From contig NZ_JASZYE010000001.1 of NCBI RefSeq assembly GCF_030317145.1, forward strand, positions 1-64,000: 64,000 bases of DNA, given 5' to 3'. How positions within the stretch are numbered: the stretch's first letter is position 1; every line of letters starts with the position of its first letter. Made by a program: the position numbers and the translations under genes. The stretch is from Variovorax flavidus (GTDB lineage Bacteria; Pseudomonadota; Gammaproteobacteria; Burkholderiales; Burkholderiaceae_C). The notes under the pieces were generated by a model that was not told the DNA's origin, searched no databases, and saw only the letters and a program-made list of their open reading frames with translations. This document shows, one piece after another, positions 49,613 to 61,784 of this stretch.

Positions 49613-52600
49613 CCATCCCCGTGGGGCTTCGGCAGTCCGCGCGATCGCTGATCTGGCTGGTCGTCGGCCTGGGCATGGCGGCGGGCGCGGGGTGGTGGCA
49701 GGCGCGCTACAACGATTCGCTCGCGCAAACGCGCTTCGATGCATTGGCCCGGCGTGCGGTCGAACAGCTGACGTCGCGCATGCACGCTTTCGAATTCGGC
49801 TTGCGCGGCGCGCGCGGGGCTGTCATTGCGGCGGGCGGGGAAGGGGGCATCACGCGGCTGCGATTCGCGCAGTTCAGTGCTTCGCGTGATCTGGAGCGTG
49901 AGTTTCCCGGCTCGCGGGGATTCGGTTTCGTGCGCCGCGTGCCGGTAGCGCACGAGGCTGCCTTCGTCGCCGCGGCGCGGCTGGACGGCAAGCCCGATTT
50001 CAGAATCCATCAGCTTGGCGTCAACGAGGGCGATCGCTTCGTCATCCAGTATTTCGAGCCCTCGGATTCCACCAGCCCGGCCATCGGGCTGGACATCGCA
50101 TCGGAGCCCAACCGCCGCGCCGCCGCTGAGCGCGCCATGCAGACCGGCGAAGCCGCGATGACCGCGCCGATCGCGCTGGTGCAGTCGCAGAGGGCGCCGC
50201 CGAGCCAGCGCTCCGTGTTGATGCTCCTGCCCGTCTACAAGGCCGAGACCCAGCTCGGCCGCCTTCAACAGCGGCAGCGCAGGTCTGCCGCGGCGCGCGG
50301 TACGCCGGATGAAGGGATCGGCTGGATCTACACGCCCCTGCTCATCGATGAAGTGTTGAGGGGCTTCGATTTCCAGGACGGCGAATTCGCGCTGGCCCTG
50401 GCGGACATCACACGGCCCGACAAGCCGGAGCCGTTCTTCAGTTCGCCGGGCCATGCATCCGTTCGGCCCGATGCGCTCAGGACCTTGCTGCCGCTGCACC
50501 TCTATGGACGCGTCTGGCAGGTGGAGGTCAGTGCGCGGCCGATGTTCCTCAAGCAGTTGAACCTGCGCAGCCCGTGGGCCGTGGTGCTGATCGGCTCCAC
50601 GCTCGCACTGCTGCTGGCCCTGCTGTCTTTCATCGAGCAGACCACGCAACGGCGCAAGCAGCAGGCGGGCGAACAGCGCTCGCGGCTCGCGGCGATCGTG
50701 ACCAGCTCCAACGACGCCATCATCGGCTGCCGGCTCGACGGCAAGATCACCGACTGGAACGACGCTGCGGCCAAGATCTTCGGCTACACGGCCGAGGAGG
50801 CGCTCGAACAATCCATGCAAGCCTTGCTGCTGCCGGCGGACTATGCGCAGGAAGAAGAGACGCTGCTGCGCCACATCGCACAAGGCAAGTCGGTCGCTGC
50901 GTTCGAGACCTTCCGGCGTCACCGCGACGGCACCGCCGTGGCGGTCTCGGTGGCGGCGGCGCCGATCCGCTCGGCGGATGGCCGGGTGATCGGCGCCGCC
51001 GAGACCCTGCGCGACATCACGCACGAGCGGGCGACCAAGGCGCACATCCTCGAACTGAACGCGACGCTCGAACAGCAGGTGGCCGAACGCACCGCCGAAC
51101 TGGTGGCACTGTCGGCGCGCGAGCGGGCGATCCTCGACGGTGCGGCGAGCGCCATCATCGCGACCGAAGTCAACGGCGTGGTGACGCTGTTCAATCCCGC
51201 CGCGGAGGCATTGCTGGGCTACTCGGCCGCCGAAGTCGTGAACCAGATGGAGATGAACCGCTTCCACGACGTGTTCGAAGTCCACAGCCGCGCGATGGCG
51301 TTGACCACCGAACTGGGGCGTCCGCTCGAAGTGTGCGAGGTCTTCGCTCCGGCGCCGGGCACCGGCAGGGCCCGCCCCCGGGAGTGGACCTACGTGCGCA
51401 AGGACGGCAGCCGAGTCCCCGTGCACCTGAACGTGAGCCCCTTGCGCGATGCAGCCGGCAGCGTGGTCGGCTTCATCGCGATCGCGACCGACTTGTCGGA
51501 GCGCAAGGCGGCCGAGGAAAGGCTGCACAAGAACGAGCGCTTCATGCGCATCGTGACCGACAACATCCCCGGCATCGTGGCCTACTGGACGACCGACCTG
51601 CGCTGCACATTCGCGAACAGCGCCTACCAGCGCTGGCTGGGGCGCACGCCGGAGGAGATGATCGGGATCACGCAGTGGGAGATGCTGGGCCCCGAACTGT
51701 TCCGCGAGAACGAGCCCTACATCCGTGCCGCGCTGGCCGGGAATGACCAGCGCGTGATGCGCACCCGCACGCTGGCCGATGGCTCGACGGTGCACTACTG
51801 GCTGCACTACATCCCCGACTTTGACGACTACGGCGTGGTGCAGGGCTTCATCTCGGTGGCGGTGGACGTCACCGACATGCGCCGCGCGCAGGACCAGCTG
51901 GAGCGCTTGAACCTTGCGCTGAACGAACGCAGCGCACAGGCGGAATCGGCGAGCAAGGCGAAGAGCGAGTTCCTCGCGAACATGAGCCACGAGATCCGCT
52001 CGCCGCTCAATGCCGTCATCGGGCTGGCCTACCTGCTGCGGCAGACCGCGCTGGACGACAGGCAGCGCGAATTCCTGCACAAGATCGACGACGCCAGCAA
52101 TGCACTGCTGGGCGTCATCAACGACATCCTCGACATTTCCAAGATCGAGGCGGGCGAGATGTCGCTGGATGAATCCGAATTCAGCCTGCGCGATCTGCTC
52201 GACAGCGTCATCGCGATGATGAACGTCAATGCCGGTGCGAAGGGCATTGCGTTGATGCTGGATGCCGGCACCGATCTTCCGGCACGCCTGCTCGGTGACG
52301 TCACCCGCATTCGGCAAATCCTCGTCAACTTGATGAGCAATGCCGTCAAGTTCACCGCGCAGGGTTCGGTCCGCCTGAGTGTTCAGGTGAAGGAGCGGCT
52401 GGAAGATCGCCTGCGGCTGCGCTTCGCCGTGATCGATACGGGGATCGGCATCGAAGCCGATGTGCTCGACCGGCTGTTCACGCCTTTCACGCAAGCCGAC
52501 ACGTCGACCACGCGCCGCTTCGGCGGCACGGGCTTGGGCCTGTCCATCGTGAAGCAGCTCACCGAGCTGATGGGCGGCGAGTTCGGCGTCGCCAGCACGC

Positions 52601-53721
52601 CGGGCAGCGGCAGCGAGTTCTGGGTCATCCTGCCCATGGACGTCGCCGGCGAAGACGCCGCGCAGGCTCCGGTGCCTGCGCGCGAAGCGACGACCGACCG
52701 GCGCCTGTCGCAGATGCGCGTGCTGGTGGTGGACGACAGCGCCGTCAATCTGGAGGTCTGCCAGCACATCCTGGAACGGGAAGGCGCGCAGGTCAGCCTG
52801 GCATCGGATGGCCGCGAGGCGGTCGAGACGCTGCGCAAGAGGCCGCAGGCTTTCGACGTGGTGCTGATGGATGTCCACATGCCGACGCTGGACGGGAACG
52901 AGGCCACGCGCCTGATTCGCGGCGAGCTCGGACTCGCCACCTTGCCGGTGATCGCGCTGACGGCGAGCGCGCTGGTGGCCGAACGCGACCGCGCGCTCGA
53001 ATCCGGCATGAACGATTTCATCAGCAAGCCTTTCGATGCCGAGGCGCTGGTCCGAACCGTTCGCCGTTGCGTGGAGCGCGCCCGAGGCCGGCTGGTGCCG
53101 ACCGCCCACGAGGAGGCCCCGGCCATGGCGGAGCTTCCGGCGGGCTGGCCGATGATCCAGGGCATCGACGCGCAAGGCGCATCGAAGCGCCTGATGGGCG
53201 ACAGCGACCTGCTGTTGAGCGTGTTGCGCAGCCTGCTCGCGGAGTTCGGCGACCTGGCGCGCGAGGGGGATGCGTCCTCCGGCGAATCGTCCGCGGTGAT
53301 GGCGGCCCGCCTGCACAAGCTGCAGGGCAGCGCCGGTGTGATCGGGATCGATGGCGTGCGCCAGCGGGCCACCGAGGCAGAGGCTGCGCTGAAAGACGGC
53401 GACACCCACCGGGCCGATCGCGCAATGCGTGCGCTGGGCGCGGCGCTGCGCCATCTGCAGGTGGCGGCCCAGCCGTTCTTCGATGCGGCGGACGCCAGGC
53501 CTGTGGCCGACGATGCGCCGCCAGTCGATCCGGAGGCGCTGGCTTCGCTGGTCGCATTGCTGCGCAAGCAGAGCATGGCCGCGTTGCCGTTGTTCGACGA
53601 ACTGGGTCCGTCCCTGCGCACCTCCCTCGGCAGCGAGCGCTTCGCCACGCTCGAGCGCGCCATGCAGTCGCTTCAGTTCAGGCAGGCGGTCGAGATCCTG
53701 CAAGTCGAGCAGGGCGCCTAG
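49609..53721 (+). CDS. hybrid sensor histidine kinase (CHASE-PAS3-HK-REC-HPt)
   Basis: A 1370-residue inner-membrane kinase. A first span (residues 12-29) and a second (about 325-345, VVLIGSTLALLLALLSFIE) flank a periplasmic CHASE domain. Three PAS domains follow (about 355-480, 500-625, 640-765). Then come HisKA with His794 (NMSHEIRSPLN), HATPase (NLMSNAVKF; DTGIGIEADV; GGTGLGLSIV), a receiver with Asp1088 (VLMDVHMPTLDG) and a C-terminal HPt with His1236 (RLHKLQGSAGV). The start is TTG 49609 overlapping the previous stop, or GTG 49621. The full phosphorelay could pass phosphate to the preceding response regulator. Confidence 0.92.
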   Translation: MTIPVGLRQSARSLIWLVVGLGMAAGAGWWQARYNDSLAQTRFDALARRAVEQLTSRMHAFEFGLRGARGAVIAAGGEGGITRLRFAQFSASRDLEREFPGSRGFGFVRRVPVAHEAAFVAAARLDGKPDFRIHQLGVNEGDRFVIQYFEPSDSTSPAIGLDIASEPNRRAAAERAMQTGEAAMTAPIALVQSQRAPPSQRSVLMLLPVYKAETQLGRLQQRQRRSAAARGTPDEGIGWIYTPLLIDEVLRGFDFQDGEFALALADITRPDKPEPFFSSPGHASVRPDALRTLLPLHLYGRVWQVEVSARPMFLKQLNLRSPWAVVLIGSTLALLLALLSFIEQTTQRRKQQAGEQRSRLAAIVTSSNDAIIGCRLDGKITDWNDAAAKIFGYTAEEALEQSMQALLLPADYAQEEETLLRHIAQGKSVAAFETFRRHRDGTAVAVSVAAAPIRSADGRVIGAAETLRDITHERATKAHILELNATLEQQVAERTAELVALSARERAILDGAASAIIATEVNGVVTLFNPAAEALLGYSAAEVVNQMEMNRFHDVFEVHSRAMALTTELGRPLEVCEVFAPAPGTGRARPREWTYVRKDGSRVPVHLNVSPLRDAAGSVVGFIAIATDLSERKAAEERLHKNERFMRIVTDNIPGIVAYWTTDLRCTFANSAYQRWLGRTPEEMIGITQWEMLGPELFRENEPYIRAALAGNDQRVMRTRTLADGSTVHYWLHYIPDFDDYGVVQGFISVAVDVTDMRRAQDQLERLNLALNERSAQAESASKAKSEFLANMSHEIRSPLNAVIGLAYLLRQTALDDRQREFLHKIDDASNALLGVINDILDISKIEAGEMSLDESEFSLRDLLDSVIAMMNVNAGAKGIALMLDAGTDLPARLLGDVTRIRQILVNLMSNAVKFTAQGSVRLSVQVKERLEDRLRLRFAVIDTGIGIEADVLDRLFTPFTQADTSTTRRFGGTGLGLSIVKQLTELMGGEFGVASTPGSGSEFWVILPMDVAGEDAAQAPVPAREATTDRRLSQMRVLVVDDSAVNLEVCQHILEREGAQVSLASDGREAVETLRKRPQAFDVVLMDVHMPTLDGNEATRLIRGELGLATLPVIALTASALVAERDRALESGMNDFISKPFDAEALVRTVRRCVERARGRLVPTAHEEAPAMAELPAGWPMIQGIDAQGASKRLMGDSDLLLSVLRSLLAEFGDLAREGDASSGESSAVMAARLHKLQGSAGVIGIDGVRQRATEAEAALKDGDTHRADRAMRALGAALRHLQVAAQPFFDAADARPVADDAPPVDPEALASLVALLRKQSMAALPLFDELGPSLRTSLGSERFATLERAMQSLQFRQAVEILQVEQGA

Positions 53722-53773
53722 CGGAGGCACACGCCCGCCCCCGCGCACGCGATGCCGGTGCAAGAGGGCGGCG

Positions 53774-54145
53774 TCAGCCTCGTTTCCGGCGCCGTCCGCG
53801 AATCAGCAGCGCATACGCTCCCAGGTTGAGGACCGCGACGAAAGTGCCGGATGCGATCTGTGCGCCGCGCGTGAGACCCTCGGGATAGATCACACCCAGC
53901 AGGTAGTGGTCGATGAATCCGCCGCTGTAGCCGGCCTGGCCGGCCGCGCGGCGCAATTCGTTCTCGAACGGCGTCAGCGGGCATTCCCATCCGGACCAGG
54001 CCACCCACGCGGCCCACGCGACCGCCGGCAGGTGCAGCCAGGCCAGCCGCGGCCAGCGCCAGACCAGCACGCCGCCGGCCACGGCGAACAGGATGAAGAG
54101 GCCGTGCAGCACCAGGATGGCATCGGCCAGGACGCGGTTGGACAT
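53774..54145 (-). CDS. DUF2784 membrane protein
   Basis: A 123-residue protein with three to four hydrophobic segments ([53 protein letters not shown]) and the DUF2784 hallmark [23 protein letters not shown]. The family's function is unknown to me. It is convergent with the hybrid kinase and divergent from alaS. Confidence 0.88.
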   Translation of the reverse strand: MSNRVLADAILVLHGLFILFAVAGGVLVWRWPRLAWLHLPAVAWAAWVAWSGWECPLTPFENELRRAAGQAGYSGGFIDHYLLGVIYPEGLTRGAQIASGTFVAVLNLGAYALLIRGRRRKRG

Positions 54146-54239
54146 TCGAGAACCTCCGTGGGACGCACTGCGGTGCGGGCGCCGTTGGGCGCCTTCGGGC
54201 GGCCGGGCTGCGCTCGTGCCCCGGATGCTTCCCCAAACC

Positions 54240-54245
54240 TATAAT
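54240..54245 (+). promoter_or_regulatory. -10 element upstream of alaS
   Basis: A perfect TATAAT at 54240-54245, about 90 bases before the alaS ATG. No good -35 is seen at the right spacing. It would give a leader of about 80 nucleotides in which no riboswitch or attenuator structure was recognised. Confidence 0.45.
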
Positions 54246-54333
54246 GGAATGTTCAGCAGATCAAGCAGTTAGGTGGGTTCGATGCAGGGGCTGCCCGCAA
54301 CCGGCCGCCTTCGCCACAAGCCAAAAACCCAAG

Positions 54334-56966
<2,633 letters not shown>

Positions 56967-56970
<4 letters not shown>

Positions 56971-57983
56971 GCGACGAGCTGGCTGCCGATGTCCTCGTCA
57001 TGGGGGCTGGCACCATCGGGTGCTTCATCGGCGGCAGTCTGGCGGCGGCGGGTGTTCGGGTCGCACTCGTGGGTCGCCCGCGTGTGCTGGGCGACGTTGC
57101 TCTGCATGGCCTGACGCTCACCGATCTCGATGGCACGCGCCGCCAGGTTTCGCCGGACATCCTGCGGCTGTCGGATCAGGTGCCGGCAGGCGTGCGGCCC
57201 GCCCTGGTGCTGCTGACCGTCAAGAGCGGCGCCACCGAGGAAGCGGCCGCCGAACTGGGCGCCGTGCTGCCTGCGGGCACGCCGGTCCTGTCGTTGCAGA
57301 ACGGCATCTCGAACGCTGCTGTGGCTTCGCAAGCCGCGCCGAAGCTGAACATCCTTCCCGCGATGGTCCCATACAACGTCGCGGAGATCGGCGCCGGCGC
57401 CTTCCATCGCGGCACGGTCGGCCGGCTGGCCGCGAAGGATGACCCTGCGCTGCGGCGATGGGTCGCGGTGTTCGAGCGCGCGGGCGTGCCCATCGATCTT
57501 CATCCCGATCTCTTGCCGATTCAGTGGGGCAAGCTGCTGCTGAATCTCAACAACCCGGTCAACGCGCTGTCGGGATTGCCCTTGCGCGACGAGCTGCTGC
57601 AGCGTGGCTACCGCCGCTGCCTCGCCGCGTTGATGGACGAGGCACTTGCCGCGCTGGGCAAGGCCGGCATTGCGCCGGCTCAACTCGCGGCTGTGCCGGC
57701 ACGTCGCCTGCCGGCCATTCTTCGGCTGCCGACGCCGCTGTTCCGGCTGGTCGCGGCGCGCATGCTGCGAATCGATGCCAAGGCGCGTTCGAGCATGGCC
57801 GACGATCTGGCGCTCGGGCGGCGCACGGAGATCGATGCCCTGTGCGGTGAAGTGGTGCGACTCGCCGAGGCGAACGGCGTGCACGCCCCGCTCAGCGCGA
57901 AGATGGTCGAACTGCTGGAGGCCTGGCCGGAGCGCAAGACGCGTTGGACGCCGCAGCAGTTGCTGGCGGAAATGCGTTTGTAG
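56967..57983 (+). CDS. 2-dehydropantoate 2-reductase family protein
   Basis: A 338-residue PanE/ApbA-type enzyme. The Rossmann motif is [20 protein letters not shown], Lys of [13 protein letters not shown] and Asn-Gly of LSLQNGISN mark the NADPH/substrate site, and [20 protein letters not shown] carries the second conserved Lys/Asn set. It would reduce ketopantoate to pantoate, completing the pathway with PanB and PanC, though related 2-oxoacid reductases share these motifs. ATG 56967 overlaps the alaS stop by four bases. Confidence 0.87.
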
Positions 57984-57997
57984 ATTGCGCGCAGGCG

Positions 57998-58750
57998 CTA
58001 CGCGGGATGGCGGCCCGCGGGCGCCACGCTGGCACCCTGGATGCGATGCCGGGCGAGCGCATCGGCCACGAAACCGCTCGCCTTCATCTCCTCGACGAAT
58101 GCGCTGAGCGCCGCACCGGCTTCGCTGCCGCGCGAGGAGGGCGTGCCCATCGCCTGCTGTATCACCATGAAGCGTCCCGGGAGCAGCCGCAACTCCGGCG
58201 CCTTCCGGGCTTCGGCTTCGAGCACCTGGCGGATGCCTGCTGCCACGTTGACCTGGCCTGCACGGAGGCTCTCCATCACTCCCTTGGCGCCTTGCACGCG
58301 CACGATCTGCGCCTGCTTGATTTCGCGCGTGAGGAAGAGGTCGTAGGCACTGCCGGCACCCACGGCGATCCGGTGGGCATCGCGGTCCACGTCTTCGTTG
58401 CGCTGGATTGGGGAGCCGGCGGGAACGAGGTAGCTGCCCTCGATCAGCACATAGGGCGCCGTGAACTGCATGCCTTCGCTGCGCAGCGGATCGATCGCGA
58501 AGAAGCCGATGTCGGCCTGCTCGTTGCGGACCGCGTCGACCGAAGCGGCGGCCTTCTCGAACACCACGAGTTCGATGGCAACGCCGAGCCGCCGCGCGAA
58601 CTCACGCGCGAGATCGATCGAGACGCCGGCCGGCTCCCCGGTGGCGGCATCCCTGTTCGCGAGGATCGGGTTGCCGAGATTGATGGAGGCGCGCAGCGCG
58701 CCGGTGGGCGTGAAGGCCGAAACCACGGCCGCGGGGAGGGTGGTGCTCAT
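57998..58750 (-). CDS. amino-acid-ABC-type substrate-binding protein lacking a signal peptide
   Basis: A 250-residue periplasmic-binding-protein-fold (SBP_bac_3) protein: ASINLGNPILANRDAATGEP, GVSIDLAREFARRLGVAIEL, EQADIGFFAIDPLRSEGMQF, GSAYDLFLTREIKQAQIVRV. The protein begins MSTTLPAAVVSAFTPTGALR and goes straight into the fold, with no signal peptide in the frame. It may be cytoplasmic (an effector-binding role) or start upstream. It is preceded on the same strand by an MFS transporter gene with a 17-base gap, so the two may be co-transcribed. Confidence 0.85.
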   Translation of the reverse strand: MSTTLPAAVVSAFTPTGALRASINLGNPILANRDAATGEPAGVSIDLAREFARRLGVAIELVVFEKAAASVDAVRNEQADIGFFAIDPLRSEGMQFTAPYVLIEGSYLVPAGSPIQRNEDVDRDAHRIAVGAGSAYDLFLTREIKQAQIVRVQGAKGVMESLRAGQVNVAAGIRQVLEAEARKAPELRLLPGRFMVIQQAMGTPSSRGSEAGAALSAFVEEMKASGFVADALARHRIQGASVAPAGRHPA

Positions 58751-58767
58751 CCCCCGATTCTGCCGCG

Positions 58768-60075
58768 CTAGGCGACCGCCGGGCGTCGGCCCTTGCGATA
58801 GAGCGCCAATGTCGCCCCCAGCCCGCAGACCGCGGCGAAGCTGAGCCAGTAGGCCGGCGCGGCCTTGTCGCCGGTCGATTCGATCAGCCAGGTCGAGATG
58901 GCGGGCGTGAAGCCGCCGAAGACCGCCGTCGCCAGGCTGTAGGCGAGCGAGAAGCCCACCACGCGGACTTCCACCGGCATCACCTCCGTGAGGGCCACGA
59001 CCATCGCGCCGTTGTACATGCCGAACAGGAACGAGAACCAGAGCAGCACGTCCAGCATGCGGCCGAAACTCGGCGCCGCGGCGAGCCAGTGCATCGCGGG
59101 GTAGGCGGTGAAGATGGCCAGGATGGTGACCGCCAGCAGCAGCGGCTTGCGCCCGATGCGGTCCGACAGCGCGCCGCCGATCGGCAGCCAGATGAAGTTG
59201 GTGACGGCGACCAGCAGCGTGACGATCAGGCTGTCCTTCGCGCTCAGGTGCAGCACGGTCTTGCCGAAAGTCGGCGTGTAGACGGTGATCAGGTAGAAGG
59301 TCGTGGTGGTCATCGCGACCAGCAGCATCCCGGCCAGCACGACCCTCCAGTTGCGCACCATGGACTGGAACACCTCGCGCGTGCTCGGATGGTGCTTGCG
59401 CGCCTGGAAGGCCTCGGTCTCCTGCAGCGAGCGGCGCAGGACGAAGATGCACGGGATGATCATGCAGCCCACGAAGAACGGAATCCGCCATCCCCAGTCG
59501 GCCAGCGCGGTCGGCGCCATCACTTCGTTGAGCGCGAAGCCCAGTGCGGCGGCCAGCACGATGGCGACCTGCTGGCTGGCCGATTGCCAGGCGGTGTAGA
59601 AGCCCTTGTGGCCGGGCGTGGCCATCTCCGAGAGATACACCGAGACGCCGCCCAGTTCGGCGCCGGCCGAGAAGCCCTGCAGCAGCCGGCCCAGAAGCAC
59701 CAGGACCGGTGCGAGCGCGCCGATCGTCGCGTAGCCCGGCACGAAGGCGATGAGCACGGTGCCGCTGGCCATGATGCCCAGCGTCACGATCAAACCCTTG
59801 CGTCGTCCCACTTCGTCGATGTAGGCGCCGAGGATGATCGCGCCCAGAGGCCGCATCAGGAAGCCCGCGCCGAAGACGGCGAAGGTCAGCATCAGCGAAG
59901 CGAAATCGCTGCTCGCGGGAAAGAAGGCCTTGGAGATATAGGTGGCGTAGAAGCCGAACAGGAAGAAGTCGAACTGTTCGAGAAAGTTGCCGCTGGTCAC
60001 GCGCAGCACGGCGCCGAGCTTGGAGGTGCTTTGAGGGGGCGCGGCGTGGCCGGGGGCCAGGGTGGCTGTGCTCAT
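58768..60075 (-). CDS. MFS transporter, metabolite:H+ symporter (citrate/tricarballylate-like)
   Basis: A 435-residue, 12-span MFS permease of the MHS family. Supporting motifs are [20 protein letters not shown] near residue 27 (MHS signature), [17 protein letters not shown] after span 2 and [15 protein letters not shown] between spans 8 and 9. Closest functional groups are tricarballylate and citrate/proton symporters, but the substrate is not certain. It is divergent from the Bug-protein operon. Confidence 0.88.
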   Translation of the reverse strand: MSTATLAPGHAAPPQSTSKLGAVLRVTSGNFLEQFDFFLFGFYATYISKAFFPASSDFASLMLTFAVFGAGFLMRPLGAIILGAYIDEVGRRKGLIVTLGIMASGTVLIAFVPGYATIGALAPVLVLLGRLLQGFSAGAELGGVSVYLSEMATPGHKGFYTAWQSASQQVAIVLAAALGFALNEVMAPTALADWGWRIPFFVGCMIIPCIFVLRRSLQETEAFQARKHHPSTREVFQSMVRNWRVVLAGMLLVAMTTTTFYLITVYTPTFGKTVLHLSAKDSLIVTLLVAVTNFIWLPIGGALSDRIGRKPLLLAVTILAIFTAYPAMHWLAAAPSFGRMLDVLLWFSFLFGMYNGAMVVALTEVMPVEVRVVGFSLAYSLATAVFGGFTPAISTWLIESTGDKAAPAYWLSFAAVCGLGATLALYRKGRRPAVA

Positions 60076-60212
60076 GGATGTCTCCTTGGAGGAACGGATC
60101 GCCGCGTCGGGCGCAGTCCTTCATCGTAGGAAGACAAGCTGTCGAACAGCCGTCATCGCCGTCGGGGTATGTCCCGCCCCCGGATGTCAGGCGCTACTCA
60201 GGCGATGTGTGC

Positions 60213-60578
60213 TCAGCGCTCGCGCCAGGCGCCCTGTTCGCGAAGGATCGTCTTGCTGCCTTGCGTGACGATCAGCCATCCGTCCTGCCCGACGAAGTAG
60301 CTGGCGTTGCCGTCGTGGAACTGCCAGCCCATCGGATTGCAGGGCGCGTTGCCGGGCGGGCAGGGGCGCTGCCCCGGTTTGCCGACCATGTTGAGGTGGC
60401 TGCCGGTGCGCTTGTGGGTGTCGGCATAGGCGAACTGCTCGCAATCCGTCACGCGCTCGCCGCACAGGGGCGTGATCTCCACCGTGTACGTGCGCGTCTC
60501 GAGCGTTGCGGCGTGCAGCGCAGGGGCGGCGACCGGGGCGAGGAGGGCGAGAGCGAGGGCAGGTACGAATCGCTTCAT
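60213..60578 (-). CDS. exported hypothetical protein with Cys-rich motif
   Basis: A 121-residue protein with a Sec signal peptide (MKRFVPALALALLAPVAAPA, cleavage near ALHAA). The mature part contains four Cys (PLCGERVTDCEQF; QRPCPPGNAPCNPMGWQF) likely paired as disulfides, and a C-terminal strand region. No family is recognised. It is upstream of the MFS gene on the same strand, with about 137 bases between. Confidence 0.72.
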   Translation of the reverse strand: MKRFVPALALALLAPVAAPALHAATLETRTYTVEITPLCGERVTDCEQFAYADTHKRTGSHLNMVGKPGQRPCPPGNAPCNPMGWQFHDGNASYFVGQDGWLIVTQGSKTILREQGAWRER

Positions 60579-60610
60579 GTCTCCATCGTCTCCAAGTAAG
60601 TGGACGTAAA

Positions 60611-60662
60611 AGATAGGGTTTTTACCTATCTATGACGAAGGTTTCCAGATTATTCTTCGTCA
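60611..60662. promoter_or_regulatory. two inverted repeats in the divergent promoter region
   Basis: AGATAGG (60611-60617) and CCTATCT (60625-60631) form a perfect 7-bp inverted repeat with a seven-base spacer. TGACGAAG (60633-60640) and CTTCGTCA (60655-60662) form a perfect 8-bp inverted repeat with a 14-base spacer. They lie in an AT-rich 217-base gap between the minus-strand hypothetical gene and the plus-strand Bug operon, a position suited to regulator binding. No regulator gene is adjacent in the window. Confidence 0.55.
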
Positions 60663-60796
60663 ACCGTTCCATTGATAAACCACTGTTTTATTAGTGAAAC
60701 AACCGAGGCAGGTGGATCGCGCTTCAAGTCGGTCCGTCGGCGTCGGCACTTTGGCGGACCCGGCACTCAATTACACCTCCACGGATCGCAACGACC

Positions 60797-61780
60797 ATGA
60801 TGAAGCAGACACGTCGCCAGGCTCTGGCTCTCGCCCTCTCGATAGCGGCCGCAAGCGCAGCCGCTCCGGTCTGGGCCCAGGGCTTCCCGAGCAAGCCCGT
60901 CACGTTGGTGGTGGCCTATCCGGCCGGCGGCGACACCGACGCGCTCGCGCGCCTGTTCGCCGAGAAGCTGTCCACCCGCATCGGCCAGCCCGTGGTGGTC
61001 GACAACCGGCCGGGCGCCAGCGGTGTCATCGGCAGCAGCTACGTCGCCAAGGCGCCCGCGGACGGCTACACGCTGCTGCTGGCGCCCAGCACGTTCTCCA
61101 TTGCGCAGCTCGTCCTGAAGACCAACGGCTCGTCGAGTTACGACGTGCTGAACGGTTTCACGCCCATCATCCAGACGGGCACCTTGCCGCTGGCCCTGGT
61201 GGCCAGCACCGCCTCCGGCATCAAGAACTTCAAGGACCTGCCGGCCGCCGCCAAGGCGCAGCCCCTGTCCTACGCCAGCCCCGGCAGCGGCTCGCCGATG
61301 CACATCCTCGGCGAGATGGTCAACAAGGCGGCTGGCCTGAACATTCGCCACGTGCCCTACCGCGGCGTGGCGCCGGCCGTCAACGACGTGCTCGGCGGCC
61401 ATGTGCCCTTGACCTACATCACGCTGGGCCCGGTCGCGCCTTACCTGCCCAACGGCAAGATGGCCGTGCTGGCCGTGGCAGACCACCAGCGGTCGCCGCT
61501 CGCACCCAACGTGCCGACCTTCCAGGAGCTGGGCTACAAGGACGTCGAAGTCACCGCCTGGCACGGTCTGTTCGGGCCCAAGGGCATGCCCGCCGACATC
61601 GTGAAGACGCTGAACGGCCACTTCAACGAGATCCTCAAGATGCCGGACGTTGCCTCCAAGATGGCCGTCCTGGGCGCGCTGCCGCTGGGCGGCACCCCCG
61701 AGACGCTCGCCAAGACCAATGCCGCCGACTTCGAGCGCTTCGGCCGGATCATCAAGGAACTGGGCATCCAGGCGGACTGA
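60797..61780 (+). CDS. Bug-family tripartite tricarboxylate transporter substrate-binding protein
   Basis: A 327-residue periplasmic receptor. It has an N-terminal signal peptide (RRQALALALSIAAASAAAPVWAQ) and the Bug core: FPSKPVTLVVAYPAGGDTDA, GQPVVVDNRPGASGVIGSSY and VAKAPADGYTLLLAPSTF. TctC-like receptors are very numerous in Variovorax relatives and usually lack cognate membrane genes nearby, as here. It leads an operon with SDR, cupin and hydrolase genes, so it probably captures the carboxylate fed into that pathway. Confidence 0.92.
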   Translation: MMKQTRRQALALALSIAAASAAAPVWAQGFPSKPVTLVVAYPAGGDTDALARLFAEKLSTRIGQPVVVDNRPGASGVIGSSYVAKAPADGYTLLLAPSTFSIAQLVLKTNGSSSYDVLNGFTPIIQTGTLPLALVASTASGIKNFKDLPAAAKAQPLSYASPGSGSPMHILGEMVNKAAGLNIRHVPYRGVAPAVNDVLGGHVPLTYITLGPVAPYLPNGKMAVLAVADHQRSPLAPNVPTFQELGYKDVEVTAWHGLFGPKGMPADIVKTLNGHFNEILKMPDVASKMAVLGALPLGGTPETLAKTNAADFERFGRIIKELGIQAD

Positions 61781-61784
61781 TCAC

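Noticed and set aside
49390..53763. A 1457-codon open frame antisense to the hybrid kinase
   Set aside because: GC-rich codon bias keeps the opposite frame open. The sense strand has clear kinase, PAS, receiver and HPt motifs, and the antisense product is His/Arg/Gln-rich with no domain.
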